A DNA stretch of 64,000 nucleotides from DATLCF01 sp035526505 (lineage in GTDB: Bacteria > Patescibacteriota > Saccharimonadia > Saccharimonadales > UBA4665), in assembly GCA_035526505.1 (NCBI GenBank), contig DATLCF010000001.1, positions 186,001 through 250,000 of the forward strand, written 5' to 3'. Positions 16,705-24,960 of the stretch are shown piece after piece (positions within the stretch are counted from its first letter, which is position 1; each line of letters opens with the position of its first letter). A program made the translations under genes and the position numbers. The notes under the pieces were generated by a model that saw nothing but the letters and a program-made list of their open reading frames with translations, was not told the origin of the DNA and did no database searches.

Positions 16705-17784
16705 ATGAAAATTATCGTAACTGCTGGTGGGCAAGGAACAAAATTGTGGCCGTATTCGCGCGAGGAAAAACCAAAGCAATTCCAGGCAGTAGTGGGCGAA
16801 CATTCGCTGTATGCCGATACTATTAATACGCTGCTAAAAGCCTACGCACCCGAAGATATTTTTATTTCTACCAAGCGCAGGTTTATTAAATACGTTTCTG
16901 AACAATCGCCGCAAATTCCGCTCAAAAACTACATTATCGAACCTGATGTAGCCAAGGACCGTGGCCCGGGCGAGGGGCTGGCGTTCTTGCGCCTAAGCGT
17001 AAGCCACCCCGGTGAGCCGTTCTTTTTGGTACAAGCCGATTGCGTCCGCCGCCCGGAAGACGCCTTTTTGCAGATGATCGAAGACGCCGGCAAGCTGGTG
17101 GCTAAGGACAAAAAATTCATCTCCGGCGGTATTAAGGCCACCGAACCCAACCTGGGCGTAGACTATTTGCTGCTGGGTGAACGGGTAGAGGACGGCACCG
17201 CCGAAGAAGTATACGAAGTAGCGGAATTCCTGGGCCGCAAATCCAGCTACCGCGAAACCAAGGAACTGATCGAAAACTACCACATTGTGACCCACTGTAA
17301 TCATTCCTGTTGGTACCCCGACCTCATGCTGGAGGCGTACAAACAGTATCGTCCCGACTGGCATGCAGCGCTGATGAAAATGCGCGATGCGTTTGACAAG
17401 CCGGGCGAAGACGCAGCTATCGAGGTCATTTACGCCGATATGGAAAAGGGTGCCACCGAAGAAGTCACCAAGCATGTTATGAAAGACGGCCAAATTATTT
17501 TACTGCCGTACAAATGGGCCGACATTGGCACCTGGGGCTCAGTGTACGACTTCTTTGCCGCTGGCACAGACAACTATAAAGACGGCAATGTGGTAACCGT
17601 GGACGCTACCGGTTCGCTTATTAAAACCAGCTGCAAAGACAAGCTCATTGCTGTGGCCGGCGTAGACGATTTGGTAATAGTGGATACAGATGACATCCTG
17701 TTGGTCATCCCCAAAGATCGCATAGAAAAAATCAAAGACATCCAAAAACTATTGGCCGCCGACGATAACAAAAAATATTTGTAG
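16705..17784 (+). CDS. manC: Mannose-1-phosphate guanylyltransferase
   Basis: The 359-residue protein has the nucleotidyltransferase start IIVTAGGQGTKLWPYSREEKPKQF, close to the type II PMI/GMP signature but with GTKLW in place of GTRLW. WADIGTWGSVYDFF near 271 is the substrate-binding motif of GDP-mannose pyrophosphorylases. There is no C-terminal isomerase domain. AGGAGG lies four bases before the ATG. It makes GDP-mannose; no GDP-mannose dehydratase is seen here, so mannose itself may be used. Confidence 0.9.
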   Translation: MKIIVTAGGQGTKLWPYSREEKPKQFQAVVGEHSLYADTINTLLKAYAPEDIFISTKRRFIKYVSEQSPQIPLKNYIIEPDVAKDRGPGEGLAFLRLSVSHPGEPFFLVQADCVRRPEDAFLQMIEDAGKLVAKDKKFISGGIKATEPNLGVDYLLLGERVEDGTAEEVYEVAEFLGRKSSYRETKELIENYHIVTHCNHSCWYPDLMLEAYKQYRPDWHAALMKMRDAFDKPGEDAAIEVIYADMEKGATEEVTKHVMKDGQIILLPYKWADIGTWGSVYDFFAAGTDNYKDGNVVTVDATGSLIKTSCKDKLIAVAGVDDLVIVDTDDILLVIPKDRIEKIKDIQKLLAADDNKKYL

Positions 17785-17787
17785 CAG

Positions 17788-18798
17788 CTACTTTTGTTGC
17801 AAGTGCTGTTGCCAGCGCCAGGCGTCGCGAACAGCGTCTTCGGGTGTTTTGGTGGCCTGCCAGCCCAGCTCTTGGCGAGCTTTTTGGGCACTGGCATAAC
17901 AAGCCATGGGGTCGCCGGGCCGGCGATTGCCTAAGGTGTAGGGTACTTTGATGCCGTTTATCTTTTCGAACGTGGTAATAAGCTCTATAACGCTGGTAGG
18001 TTTGCCAGTGCCAATGTTGTATACGCTGTAGTTACCGGTTTTTTGGTTGGCAATGGTATCTAGTGCTGCCACGTGGGCGCGGGCCAGGTCGACCACATGA
18101 ATATAATCGCGCAGGCAGGTGCCGTCCGGTGTATCGTAATCGGTGCCGAACACGGTTAGCGGTGGTAGCTTGCCGGTCACAGCTTGGATAATAATGGGTA
18201 GCAGGTTCTGCGGTGTGCCTTTGGGCAGTTCGCCAATAATGCCCGAATCGTGCGCGCCCACCACATTAAAGTAGCGCAGGGCCACGCCTTTGAGGGCCGG
18301 TGTTGCACTACAGACGTCTTTTAGGACAATCTCGTCCATATACTTGCTCCAACCATAAGGGGACGTTGGCGCGCAGGGGGTATCCTCGGTAACCGGTGAT
18401 GTGGGTGGGTTGCCATACACTGCGGCGCTGGACGAGAATACGAAGTTGTTGATATTGTTGGCAGCCATGGTTTCCAGCAATGACACAAAATCCGCTACAT
18501 TGTTGCGGTAATATTTAAGCGGGTCGGCAACCGATTCGCCCACGGCTTTGTAAGCGGCAAAGTGAATAACGGCCTCAATGTGTTTGTCCTTTAGCACTTT
18601 GTCCATAGCAGCGTGATTGCCGATATTCGCTTCGATAAGTTGGGGTTTTTGCCCGGCAACAGTGGCAATGCGCCCTAGAACTTCGGGATCGCTATTGCTG
18701 AAATTATCAACGATGATCACTTCGTGTGTAGCCTTCAGTAATTCAATAACAGTGTGGCTGCCGATAAAGCCGACACCGCCGGTAACCAGGACGCGCAT
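17788..18798 (-). CDS. galE: UDP-glucose 4-epimerase
   Basis: The 336 residues show MRVLVTGGVGFIGSHTVIEL, VIHFAAYKAVGESV near 75, FSSSAAVYG near 120, the YGWSKYMDE active site near 148 and a CLRDYIHVVDLA segment near 218, all GalE hallmarks. It interconverts UDP-glucose and UDP-galactose. Its ATG shares one base with the stop of the upstream GT4 gene, making it the last gene of a three-gene minus-strand operon. Confidence 0.95.
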   Translation of the reverse strand: MRVLVTGGVGFIGSHTVIELLKATHEVIIVDNFSNSDPEVLGRIATVAGQKPQLIEANIGNHAAMDKVLKDKHIEAVIHFAAYKAVGESVADPLKYYRNNVADFVSLLETMAANNINNFVFSSSAAVYGNPPTSPVTEDTPCAPTSPYGWSKYMDEIVLKDVCSATPALKGVALRYFNVVGAHDSGIIGELPKGTPQNLLPIIIQAVTGKLPPLTVFGTDYDTPDGTCLRDYIHVVDLARAHVAALDTIANQKTGNYSVYNIGTGKPTSVIELITTFEKINGIKVPYTLGNRRPGDPMACYASAQKARQELGWQATKTPEDAVRDAWRWQQHLQQK

Positions 18799-19901
18799 TA
18801 TAACTCACTCATAAGTATTTGGACTGCTTGTTTGAAATGTTGGGGCGAGTACTGGCTGGCATACTCGCGGATAGCTTGATGATCAAAGTTGTGGCCGGGA
18901 AAGCTGCGAAGTATTTTTGCTAAACTGTTGGGCGTTTGTTTGTCAAAGAACAAACCGGTTTTACCTTCCTGAATATAATCAAAGGCACCACCCGCGCGGT
19001 AGGCTATAACCGGCGTGCCCGCAGCCAGTGCTTCCACCGGCACTACACCAAAATCGTCAAAGCTGGCAAACAGAAAGGCCTCGGCACCGGCAACATGTGC
19101 ACCCATTTCTGCGTCTGAAACATTAGTCAAAAAGGTAACGCTTGGGCCGGCCAAACGCACAAGCCGGTCATGTTCCGGCCCGCGGCCAATGACCTTCAGT
19201 GGTACACCTAACTGCGTGCAGGCAGCCACAATAACATCAATATGCTTGTGCGGTACCTGACGGCTGGCGGTTACAAACCCGTGGCGTTGTTTAGGCTCCG
19301 GCACATTAAAGCGATCGATGTCTACCGGCGGATGTATAACAACGCTATCGCGTCCATAATATTTTTTAATATCTGCCTGAATGTGCGTGGAATTGGCAAT
19401 AAAGTAATCCGGACGTTTAGAAGCCTTAAGGTCCCAGCGGCGTAGCGGGCCAATCATAAGTTTTAGGCCTAAACGGGCAAGGGGGTCAAATATGCCAAAT
19501 CCCGGCCGTTTCATATAGACATCGTAATGCCGCCAGTAATAGTGGGTGGGGGTATGGCAGTAATTAATGTGCACCGTGTCTTTGGGCACGCGCACGCCCA
19601 TGGCCTCGCCATTGCCCGAGCTGCTAATAACCACGTCGTAGCCAGAGAAATCCAAGTGCGTAAACCACCATATGCGCAAGAGCGGCAAAAACTTGCGTAG
19701 CTTAGAAAACGGCCAGCGTTGTAAAAAGCCAGTTAGTACCTTGTTGTCCAGCCGCTTGCGCCACTCCGGTGTGCAATACGAGGTGTAAATGGGCGCGTCC
19801 GGATATAACTCGTGCAGCGCCTGCACCACACGCTCTGCCCCACCGCCGATGAGCCAGTCGTGGACAATGGCAACTTTGAGTGTGCCGCCGCTATCCGGCA
19901 T
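18798..19901 (-). CDS. Family 4 glycosyltransferase
   Basis: The 367 residues have a GT-B fold: KVAIVHDWLIGGGAERVVQ near 8-26, NYCHTPTHYYW near 112, GRGPEHDRL near 240 and the C-terminal EALAAGTPVIAY near 290 with the nucleotide-sugar-binding acidic residues just before it. Retaining GT4 enzymes add hexoses or rhamnose to lipid-linked glycans. ATG 19901 overlaps the stop of the polyprenyl sugar transferase by one base (TAATG); the longer frame upstream lies inside that gene and is rejected. Confidence 0.92.
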   Translation of the reverse strand: MPDSGGTLKVAIVHDWLIGGGAERVVQALHELYPDAPIYTSYCTPEWRKRLDNKVLTGFLQRWPFSKLRKFLPLLRIWWFTHLDFSGYDVVISSSGNGEAMGVRVPKDTVHINYCHTPTHYYWRHYDVYMKRPGFGIFDPLARLGLKLMIGPLRRWDLKASKRPDYFIANSTHIQADIKKYYGRDSVVIHPPVDIDRFNVPEPKQRHGFVTASRQVPHKHIDVIVAACTQLGVPLKVIGRGPEHDRLVRLAGPSVTFLTNVSDAEMGAHVAGAEAFLFASFDDFGVVPVEALAAGTPVIAYRAGGAFDYIQEGKTGLFFDKQTPNSLAKILRSFPGHNFDHQAIREYASQYSPQHFKQAVQILMSEL

Positions 19902-21337
19902 TACCGTGCCCCTTGGCTCTTCAGCACGGCCCGAATAGTTTTGGCCAGAATGCTCATATCCAGCCAAAAGCTCCAGTTTTGAGCATAGTACAAATCCAGT
20001 CTGCGACGTTCCTCGAAACTAATGTCGCGTCTGCCCGAAACTTGGGCCAAGCCGGTAATGCCGGACTTAACGCTCAAAATAGTGTGGCGTTTTTTGTACA
20101 AGGCTAGCTCCTGCGGGATGAGTGCTCGTGGGCCTACCAAGCTAATGTCGCCCTTAATAACGTTAAATATCTGCGGCAGCTCATCCAGGCTGGTAGCGCG
20201 CAAAAACTTGCCTACACGGGTAACACGCGGATCATCGGCCAAAAAGTCGCCATTTTCGCGGTACGTTTTGGCCAGCTCCGGTTTGCCCATCATGGCAAAG
20301 GCTTCTTCCGGAGTAGTACCGTCATATTTGGCATACTGAGTATGGAACTTGAATACCTTAAATTTGCGGTCAAAACGTGTTAGCCGGTCCTGCCGGAAAA
20401 AGACCGGCCGGTTACCCGTGATAACGATTGCAATTGCTACCAACAGCAGGATGGGCGATGCCAATATAAGCAGCAGGATGCCGAAAAACAGGTCGCTCAG
20501 TCGCTTTACAATGCGCCCCCAGCCAAACAATGCTGTTTGGTGCACGGCAATGACAGGCACGCTGCCGCGAAATAATTCGACCTGGATGTTGCCCACAAAC
20601 AGCTCGGTATTGCCTGGCACAAAACGATAGTTTATATGGTGCTGTTGGGCATAGCTAAGAATTTGAGCATTCTTGCTTTCGTCGGCATACAGTTCGGTTT
20701 GGATAATACCATGCAGGTCTTGCACCTTGCCTTGGCTTAGAAAATGGCCAAAGCTGGGAAAGGTGGGGATTTTAGCGCTGGGTACAAACTCTTTACGACC
20801 CACCACGCCCAATATTTTGTAGCCGGACTGTTTGCTGCGCTTAAGCGTTTCAACCAATTCATGGGTCATGGCGGTATTACCCACAATGAGCACCTTGGTT
20901 AACCCCACGCCATAGCTAAACAATTCAGTACGGATTAAACGCGCCAGGTTACGGAATAGCACCAAAAACGCAAAGCCCAGCACAAAACCATAGATAGGCA
21001 CCAGCCGCGCTGGGAAGATCGGCTTGTCGGCTACAAAATTCCAAAACACCAAGAACATCAGCCCTACAAACGAGCCCATCAACAGGCGGCCAAACTCTTT
21101 AAAACGTTTTTCGTAAATATTGTGGTCGTACAGGCCCAATAAGGCAAAAATAAGGATCCAAAACGGCAAGACGGTCAAAAATATGCCCAAATAATTAAGC
21201 GCATGAATAGGTTCGATTAGTGGCCGGGGGTCTAATTTAACCCGCAAAATATAGGCTGTCACAAAGGCTGCCACCAGCGCCAAAAAGTCCCCCACCACCA
21301 AACAAGCGTTATATATCAGCGAGGCATTGTTTTTCAT
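19901..21337 (-). CDS. Polyprenyl-phosphate sugar-1-phosphate transferase (WbaP/EpsE-like initiating enzyme)
   Basis: The 478 residues have four to five N-terminal TM helices (to about 135), a CoA-binding-like domain (VLIVGNTAMTHELV near 150), one TM near 290 and a C-terminal bacterial sugar transferase domain. That domain has KFKVFKFHTQY near 335, TSLDELPQIFNVIKGDISLVGPRA near 390-413 (split here by the Asp-Glu catalytic pair) and SGITGLAQVSGR near 440. It loads the first sugar phosphate on undecaprenyl phosphate, starting repeat-unit synthesis. A minus-strand TACAAT lies 11 bases before the ATG. Confidence 0.94.
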   Translation of the reverse strand: MKNNASLIYNACLVVGDFLALVAAFVTAYILRVKLDPRPLIEPIHALNYLGIFLTVLPFWILIFALLGLYDHNIYEKRFKEFGRLLMGSFVGLMFLVFWNFVADKPIFPARLVPIYGFVLGFAFLVLFRNLARLIRTELFSYGVGLTKVLIVGNTAMTHELVETLKRSKQSGYKILGVVGRKEFVPSAKIPTFPSFGHFLSQGKVQDLHGIIQTELYADESKNAQILSYAQQHHINYRFVPGNTELFVGNIQVELFRGSVPVIAVHQTALFGWGRIVKRLSDLFFGILLLILASPILLLVAIAIVITGNRPVFFRQDRLTRFDRKFKVFKFHTQYAKYDGTTPEEAFAMMGKPELAKTYRENGDFLADDPRVTRVGKFLRATSLDELPQIFNVIKGDISLVGPRALIPQELALYKKRHTILSVKSGITGLAQVSGRRDISFEERRRLDLYYAQNWSFWLDMSILAKTIRAVLKSQGAR

Positions 21338-21393
21338 AGATTAGTTAGATTGTAACACTTTATGGAGCTGGCTGTGTTGGTGTGGCTGGCTGT

Positions 21394-21399
21394 TATACT
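21394..21399 (+). promoter_or_regulatory. -10 element for the GtrA/LexA-like pair
   Basis: TATACT ends six bases before the ATG at 21406, predicting a leaderless transcript. The hexamer also decides the start, because an upstream GTG (21382) would lie 5' of the transcription start. Confidence 0.55.
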
Positions 21400-21405
21400 A
21401 AAAGG

Positions 21406-21846
21406 ATGGCCAGGTTCGTTACGCGTTCCATAACTCGGCACGATGCTGTGCAGTTTTTGGAGTATATGGTGGGTGGCACAGCCTATTTTTGGTCGGGCTA
21501 TATTGTGTTTGCCATTGGCTACAGTGGTTTTGGGTGGGATTGGTTGCCAGCCAAAATTGCCGCAGATGTTGTGGGCTGGACGCTAAACTACCTTATCCAG
21601 CGTTACTGGGCATTCAATAGTCCGCGCTTGCAGCACCACGAAGGGCAAACTGTGGGGCGCTATAGCCTGCTGACTATATGTAACCTTGGATTGGATTATC
21701 TAATCATCGCCAGTCTGCAGGCTGTGGGCATCAGCCCTTATCTTGGATTCTTTATCTCAGCCGGTTTCTTTACGGTGTGGAACTACGCCTGGTACCGGAC
21801 CTGGGTATTTTTAGGTAAAGGCAATAAAAAGGGGGAACCGGCATGA
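21406..21846 (+). CDS. GtrA-like membrane protein
   Basis: The 146 residues contain four hydrophobic helices with GtrA-type features: QFLEYMVGGTAYFWSGYIVF near 12-31, LNYLIQRYWAF near 59 and a C-terminal TVWNYAWYRTWVF. A second GtrA protein in this surface-glycan region suggests a second lipid-linked sugar. It overlaps the LexA-like gene by four bases, an unexpected partner. Leaderless start at ATG 21406. Confidence 0.8.
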   Translation: MARFVTRSITRHDAVQFLEYMVGGTAYFWSGYIVFAIGYSGFGWDWLPAKIAADVVGWTLNYLIQRYWAFNSPRLQHHEGQTVGRYSLLTICNLGLDYLIIASLQAVGISPYLGFFISAGFFTVWNYAWYRTWVFLGKGNKKGEPA

Positions 21847-22304
21847 ACGACCAAGCAGTTCGGCCAACCAAGAAGCAGCGAGAGCTGCTGAGCTACATAG
21901 AACAATTTATTAACGAGCACGGCTATAGCCCCAGCTACCGCGAAATCATGAACGGGTTAAAATACACGTCGGTAGCTACGGTGGCCCTGCATGTCAACAG
22001 CTTGATCGACCGTGGCCAACTGCGCAAGCGTGATCGTAGTGCTCGTTCGCTGGAGGTCGTGGCACCCACCGAGGAAGCGCCCAAACTAGTGACTAACGCC
22101 GTTAAAGCCGGCGAAGAAAAGTGGCTGGTAGAAAAAATAGAGTACTTTTTCCACGAACTGGAACAAGCCGGCGAAGTTGCCCAGGAACATCTGGACCGCC
22201 TATATGTACTGGTAGGTGCGCTGCGTGTATTAGGGTTAGAAGGGGCTGCCCAAAGCTTTATCCCGCGTTTAACTAAACTAAAAGGTCGTCTGCCCGAAGC
22301 CTAG
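21843..22304 (+). CDS. LexA-like winged-helix protein without the S24 protease domain
   Basis: The first 70 of 153 residues match the LexA DNA-binding domain: KKQRELLSYIEQFINEHGYSPSYREI and TSVATVALHVNSLIDRG read as the LexA helix-turn-helix (in two parts here). LexA would continue with an Ala-Gly cleavage site and a Ser/Lys protease; instead a helical, charged segment (about 80-153) follows with no catalytic Ser/Lys. It is therefore a non-cleavable regulator or a minimal LexA-derived repressor. The ATGA overlap couples it to the GtrA gene. Confidence 0.82.
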   Translation: MNDQAVRPTKKQRELLSYIEQFINEHGYSPSYREIMNGLKYTSVATVALHVNSLIDRGQLRKRDRSARSLEVVAPTEEAPKLVTNAVKAGEEKWLVEKIEYFFHELEQAGEVAQEHLDRLYVLVGALRVLGLEGAAQSFIPRLTKLKGRLPEA

Positions 22305-22358
22305 TTTTAAACAGCAGGCTTTTCAGCAATAATTTGGCGCGATACACCTAATACGATA

Positions 22359-22988
22359 CTATCCTTCACACCCGTATCCGGCAACGTAGTGGCCGTGTTC
22401 ATCATCTTTGCCGGCATGGAGAACGCGGCTGGCACAAAAGAGTACGGCCTCTACACGCGTACCTTGGCGCGGAGGAATAACTATTTCGTGAATGGCCTTT
22501 TTGGTAACGGTTTGATTGGGGTAATGTATGTACCCATTTTTTATATCCAGCTTGACAGTAGATGGGTCGACATCTAGATACGAAAGTGTCCGCGCATAGG
22601 TATCACTTAGATTAAACAGTAAGCGCCAGATACGTTTTTTGCTGAGGGTGGCCATGTCGCCAGTTAAAGCAGCTGAAGCATCACTATCGACATGATAAGG
22701 GGAGATGCCCGGCTGCTGTATAAGCGACATGCGCAAAAAGCCAAAGCTGCAAACCCGGTCATTTACCGTTAACTCTGGGACTCGCTGGGCGAACAGTTTG
22801 CATTTGGGCAGGTCAAAATCCAGGCTGGTACCTTTGGCAGACATGCCGGGGAAGTATCCGAAACATTTATAGTCGTCCTGTTTGGCTTTGGTGCGTAGCT
22901 CTTCTTGTGCGTCGGCTATAACCGTCTGCGAGCAAGGCAGTTGTATTGTGACAGCTAGGGGCTGAAAGACAGAAGGCAAGGGTTGCAT
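22359..22988 (-). CDS. Hypothetical protein, possible 2-oxoglutarate/Fe(II)-oxygenase-like fold
   Basis: The 209 residues begin MQPLPSVFQPLAV. The start is set by TACTAT (22995-23000, minus) six bases before the ATG, a leaderless arrangement; longer in-frame starts (ATG 23009, TTG 23033) lie 5' of it. Residues PYHVDSD (about 98-104) give an HxD pair, RLLFNLSD follows, and VLHAGKDDEHGHYVAGYG near the C-terminus could give the distal His. Order and spacing resemble the double-stranded beta-helix of 2OG-Fe(II) oxygenases, but a clear Arg for 2OG binding is not evident. Function is tentative; the gene is convincing. Confidence 0.6.
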   Translation of the reverse strand: MQPLPSVFQPLAVTIQLPCSQTVIADAQEELRTKAKQDDYKCFGYFPGMSAKGTSLDFDLPKCKLFAQRVPELTVNDRVCSFGFLRMSLIQQPGISPYHVDSDASAALTGDMATLSKKRIWRLLFNLSDTYARTLSYLDVDPSTVKLDIKNGYIHYPNQTVTKKAIHEIVIPPRQGTRVEAVLFCASRVLHAGKDDEHGHYVAGYGCEG

Positions 22989-22994
22989 ATTTCT

Positions 22995-23000
22995 ATAGTA
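22995..23000 (-). promoter_or_regulatory. -10 element of the 2OG-like gene
   Basis: TACTAT on the minus strand ends six bases before ATG 22988, the same spacing as at several other genes in this window. Confidence 0.5.
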
Positions 23001-23050
23001 GCTATTCATATAGTCGATCCAAAGCAAAAGCAAGTTATTGTTGGCAAAAC

Positions 23051-23070
23051 CACACCATACATGTGGTGTG
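23051..23070. promoter_or_regulatory. Inverted repeat between divergent genes (operator-like)
   Basis: CACACCA (23051-23057) and TGGTGTG (23064-23070) form a 7-bp inverted repeat with a 6-base centre, located between the minus-strand hypothetical gene and the riboswitch promoter. It could be a repressor site or a small hairpin. Confidence 0.4.
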
Positions 23071-23076
23071 TGCTTA

Positions 23077-23085
23077 TGCTAAGAT
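23077..23085 (+). promoter_or_regulatory. Extended -10 promoter of the riboswitch transcript
   Basis: TGC-TAAGAT is an extended -10 element. Transcription would begin near 23092, just before the cobalamin aptamer. No good -35 is visible, as expected for an extended -10 promoter. Confidence 0.5.
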
Positions 23086-23094
23086 AACCCTACT

Positions 23095-23262
23095 TAACAA
23101 TCAACAAATTGCTGGAATCCCGTGCAAATCGGGAACTGTGCCGCAACGGTGAATTCGTTAATACGAACAAGTCCGATACAGCTATGTAACCAAAAGTCCC
23201 GAGCAGGAATTGGTAGTTATGCTACCTCCGCACCTGCTCAATACAAAAGGGCAGGTGTTTTA
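23095..23262 (+). ncRNA. Cobalamin riboswitch (compact type) with expression platform
   Basis: The conserved B12 core is present in order: GGAATCCCGTGCAAATCGGG (23114-23133), AACTGTGCCGCAACGGTGA (23134-23152), a short hairpin TTCGT/ACGAA (23154-23167) and AAGTCCGATACAGC (23169-23182). The CCCG/CGGG stem differs from the common CCGG version by compensatory change, and GCTG (23111-23114) can pair with CAGC (23179-23182). The large peripheral P7-P9 region is absent, as in compact cobalamin elements. Downstream, CACCTGC (23231-23237) pairs with GCAGGTG (23251-23257), which covers the AGGTG ribosome site and is followed by TTTT. GAGCAGG (23201-23207) can instead pair with CCTGCTC (23233-23239), giving two exclusive states. 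Confidence 0.92.
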
Positions 23263-23264
23263 GT

Positions 23265-24815
23265 ATGGGGGAACAATTAGGGCCAAGTGGCGAATATGAG
23301 CAGCAGATTATTGCAGAGCGCTGTTTGGCGGAAGTGGATAATCTTAACCGGCTGCGAGGAGCAGACGGGCGGCATGACCCGGCTATGCTGGAGGCTATTC
23401 ATGTTAATTTAATAACCGCGGCCAAGGAAGCGGCTATGCCCTACGCCATATCCACCACTTATCAGGAGCATCGCGAGGGCACCTTTTGGTGGCTGGATCA
23501 GACCCCTGTAGAGGTAGCGGAAAGTGGCTATATATTCCATCAGAGCCCTGCAGCTCATGCCCGCGTAGCCGTCGAGGTAGAAGAGGCACGGCATACCCAG
23601 CAAAACCTGCGTCCAGGCTACATTGGGGTATTTATTTCTCCCCGCATGACCCGTCAGGATGCACCCTACGAAGTTGCCAAAACCGAGCATTTGGCCGATG
23701 ACGACCAAGTGCGGATACATATGCTTGATGTTGACGAGCAAGGAGCTATACAGGGCAAGTACGTCCAGTCGCTTTTGGTCAGGGATGTTCCCCTGTCTGC
23801 TTGGGCGGCTATGTCCCGCGATCCTGACAATATCTTTGGCAAGGCACTGGACATAGAAGACGAGGGCTCTGCCCTGTCTGTTATGAAACTGTACGACAAA
23901 ATGGAATTGCCTGCCCAAGCATTGCCCAACGGCGTAGTGGACATAGTTAAAGCAGTTGTTCCCTATATTGATGACCAAAATACTCGCCAGAAGGTCGAGT
24001 CGCAGATTATATTGTTCCATGGCGGCCAGGAGGCGATGCACGAAGCGGCGGTATCGGTTGCCGACCGCTGGCTTGATTTTGAGGTGGCCTTGGCCGACAG
24101 TTTGGAAGCGGGCGAGGCAACGCCTGTTATCCAGCGCTTTATAGCCCAACTGCAGCATGAATGGGGCAGACAGACACGAGCACTGTTGGACGTCAATAGA
24201 CTGCCAGAAGGTGGCTGGGGCATGACGCGGGAACTGGCTATCAAGCTCGAAGAAGCCCGCCGTAATACAACATGGACGTCGGCGGCGGTAGCTGCCGGCA
24301 ACGAAGACGTTATCGCACAGCTTGGCTACGATACCGCCAAGGTGATTTACGAAAACGAACTGTTCATACAAACGATAAGGCACAATGGCGCCTCAGCTCA
24401 AGAGATAGCAGCTATCGAGGCGCAGAGTAATCGTTTGATCGCTCAAAAAAAGACAAACGTTGGCGGTGGTTGTTCGGGTGATGCAAGAGGGGATTTCGAA
24501 TCGTCCGAACAAGACGACGGGGGTACATCGTATGAGCCTAACCAGGATTCGTCCAAAGAAAAAGATAAGAAAAACTGGCGATGGAAGCGAGGAATTTGCC
24601 AGGTTAAAACCTGCCCCACTCGACCGGGCCAAACCAAGGTAGGCCCATGTTCGGTGTGCGTACGCTGCCAAGGTATGTTCGACAAAGGCAGTGATCCTAC
24701 AAAGTGGGGCATGCCCAGTAAGGATAGGGAACAAAAACCAGAGCCCAAGAAGGTCGCAACTGTTCGGGCAGTATCCGCAGCGGCTACCAGAGGGGAAGTG
24801 GCACTGGCCGCATGA
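23265..24815 (+). CDS. Riboswitch-controlled protein of unknown function with Cys-rich C-terminus
   Basis: The 516 residues have no family I recognise and no signal peptide or TM helix. Residues 1-400 are mixed alpha/beta and then mostly helical and acidic. Near residue 402 is VGGGCSGDARG, followed by an acidic Ser/Lys-rich linker (about 415-440). A cysteine cluster follows with GICQVKTCPTRPG (about 443-455) and GPCSVCVRCQG (about 461-471), a C-x4-C ... C-x2-C-x2-C arrangement that could bind zinc or an iron-sulfur cluster. The ATG lies a few bases behind the riboswitch hairpin, with AGGTG as ribosome site. Direct cobalamin control suggests a role in B12 uptake or use, or a B12-independent substitute; this is inference. 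Confidence 0.85.
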   Translation: MGEQLGPSGEYEQQIIAERCLAEVDNLNRLRGADGRHDPAMLEAIHVNLITAAKEAAMPYAISTTYQEHREGTFWWLDQTPVEVAESGYIFHQSPAAHARVAVEVEEARHTQQNLRPGYIGVFISPRMTRQDAPYEVAKTEHLADDDQVRIHMLDVDEQGAIQGKYVQSLLVRDVPLSAWAAMSRDPDNIFGKALDIEDEGSALSVMKLYDKMELPAQALPNGVVDIVKAVVPYIDDQNTRQKVESQIILFHGGQEAMHEAAVSVADRWLDFEVALADSLEAGEATPVIQRFIAQLQHEWGRQTRALLDVNRLPEGGWGMTRELAIKLEEARRNTTWTSAAVAAGNEDVIAQLGYDTAKVIYENELFIQTIRHNGASAQEIAAIEAQSNRLIAQKKTNVGGGCSGDARGDFESSEQDDGGTSYEPNQDSSKEKDKKNWRWKRGICQVKTCPTRPGQTKVGPCSVCVRCQGMFDKGSDPTKWGMPSKDREQKPEPKKVATVRAVSAAATRGEVALAA

Positions 24816-24820
24816 GCCTA

Positions 24821-24849
24821 TTGACAAGCCATAAGCACTTTGTTACTAT
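24821..24849 (+). promoter_or_regulatory. Consensus promoter of the 30-codon gene
   Basis: TTGACA (24821-24826), a 17-base spacer and TACTAT (24844-24849) form a near-ideal housekeeping promoter right behind the preceding stop codon. The transcript would start near 24856 with a leader of about 105 bases. Confidence 0.75.
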
Positions 24850-24921
24850 CAACAGCATCTTGCGATTATATTCGCGTAAGAGACAAACAAGTGTGAATTA
24901 AAAGAAAAATCAAAAATATAA

Positions 24922-24947
24922 GCCTGTTGTCTAGTGTGGCAACAGGC
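24922..24947 (+). promoter_or_regulatory. Leader hairpin before the 30-codon gene
   Basis: GCCTGTTG (24922-24929) pairs perfectly with CAACAGGC (24940-24947) around a 10-base loop. The Shine-Dalgarno GGAGG (24951-24955) follows within four bases. It may be an attenuator-like or stabilising element. Confidence 0.6.
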
Positions 24948-24960
24948 AGTGGAGGTTTCC

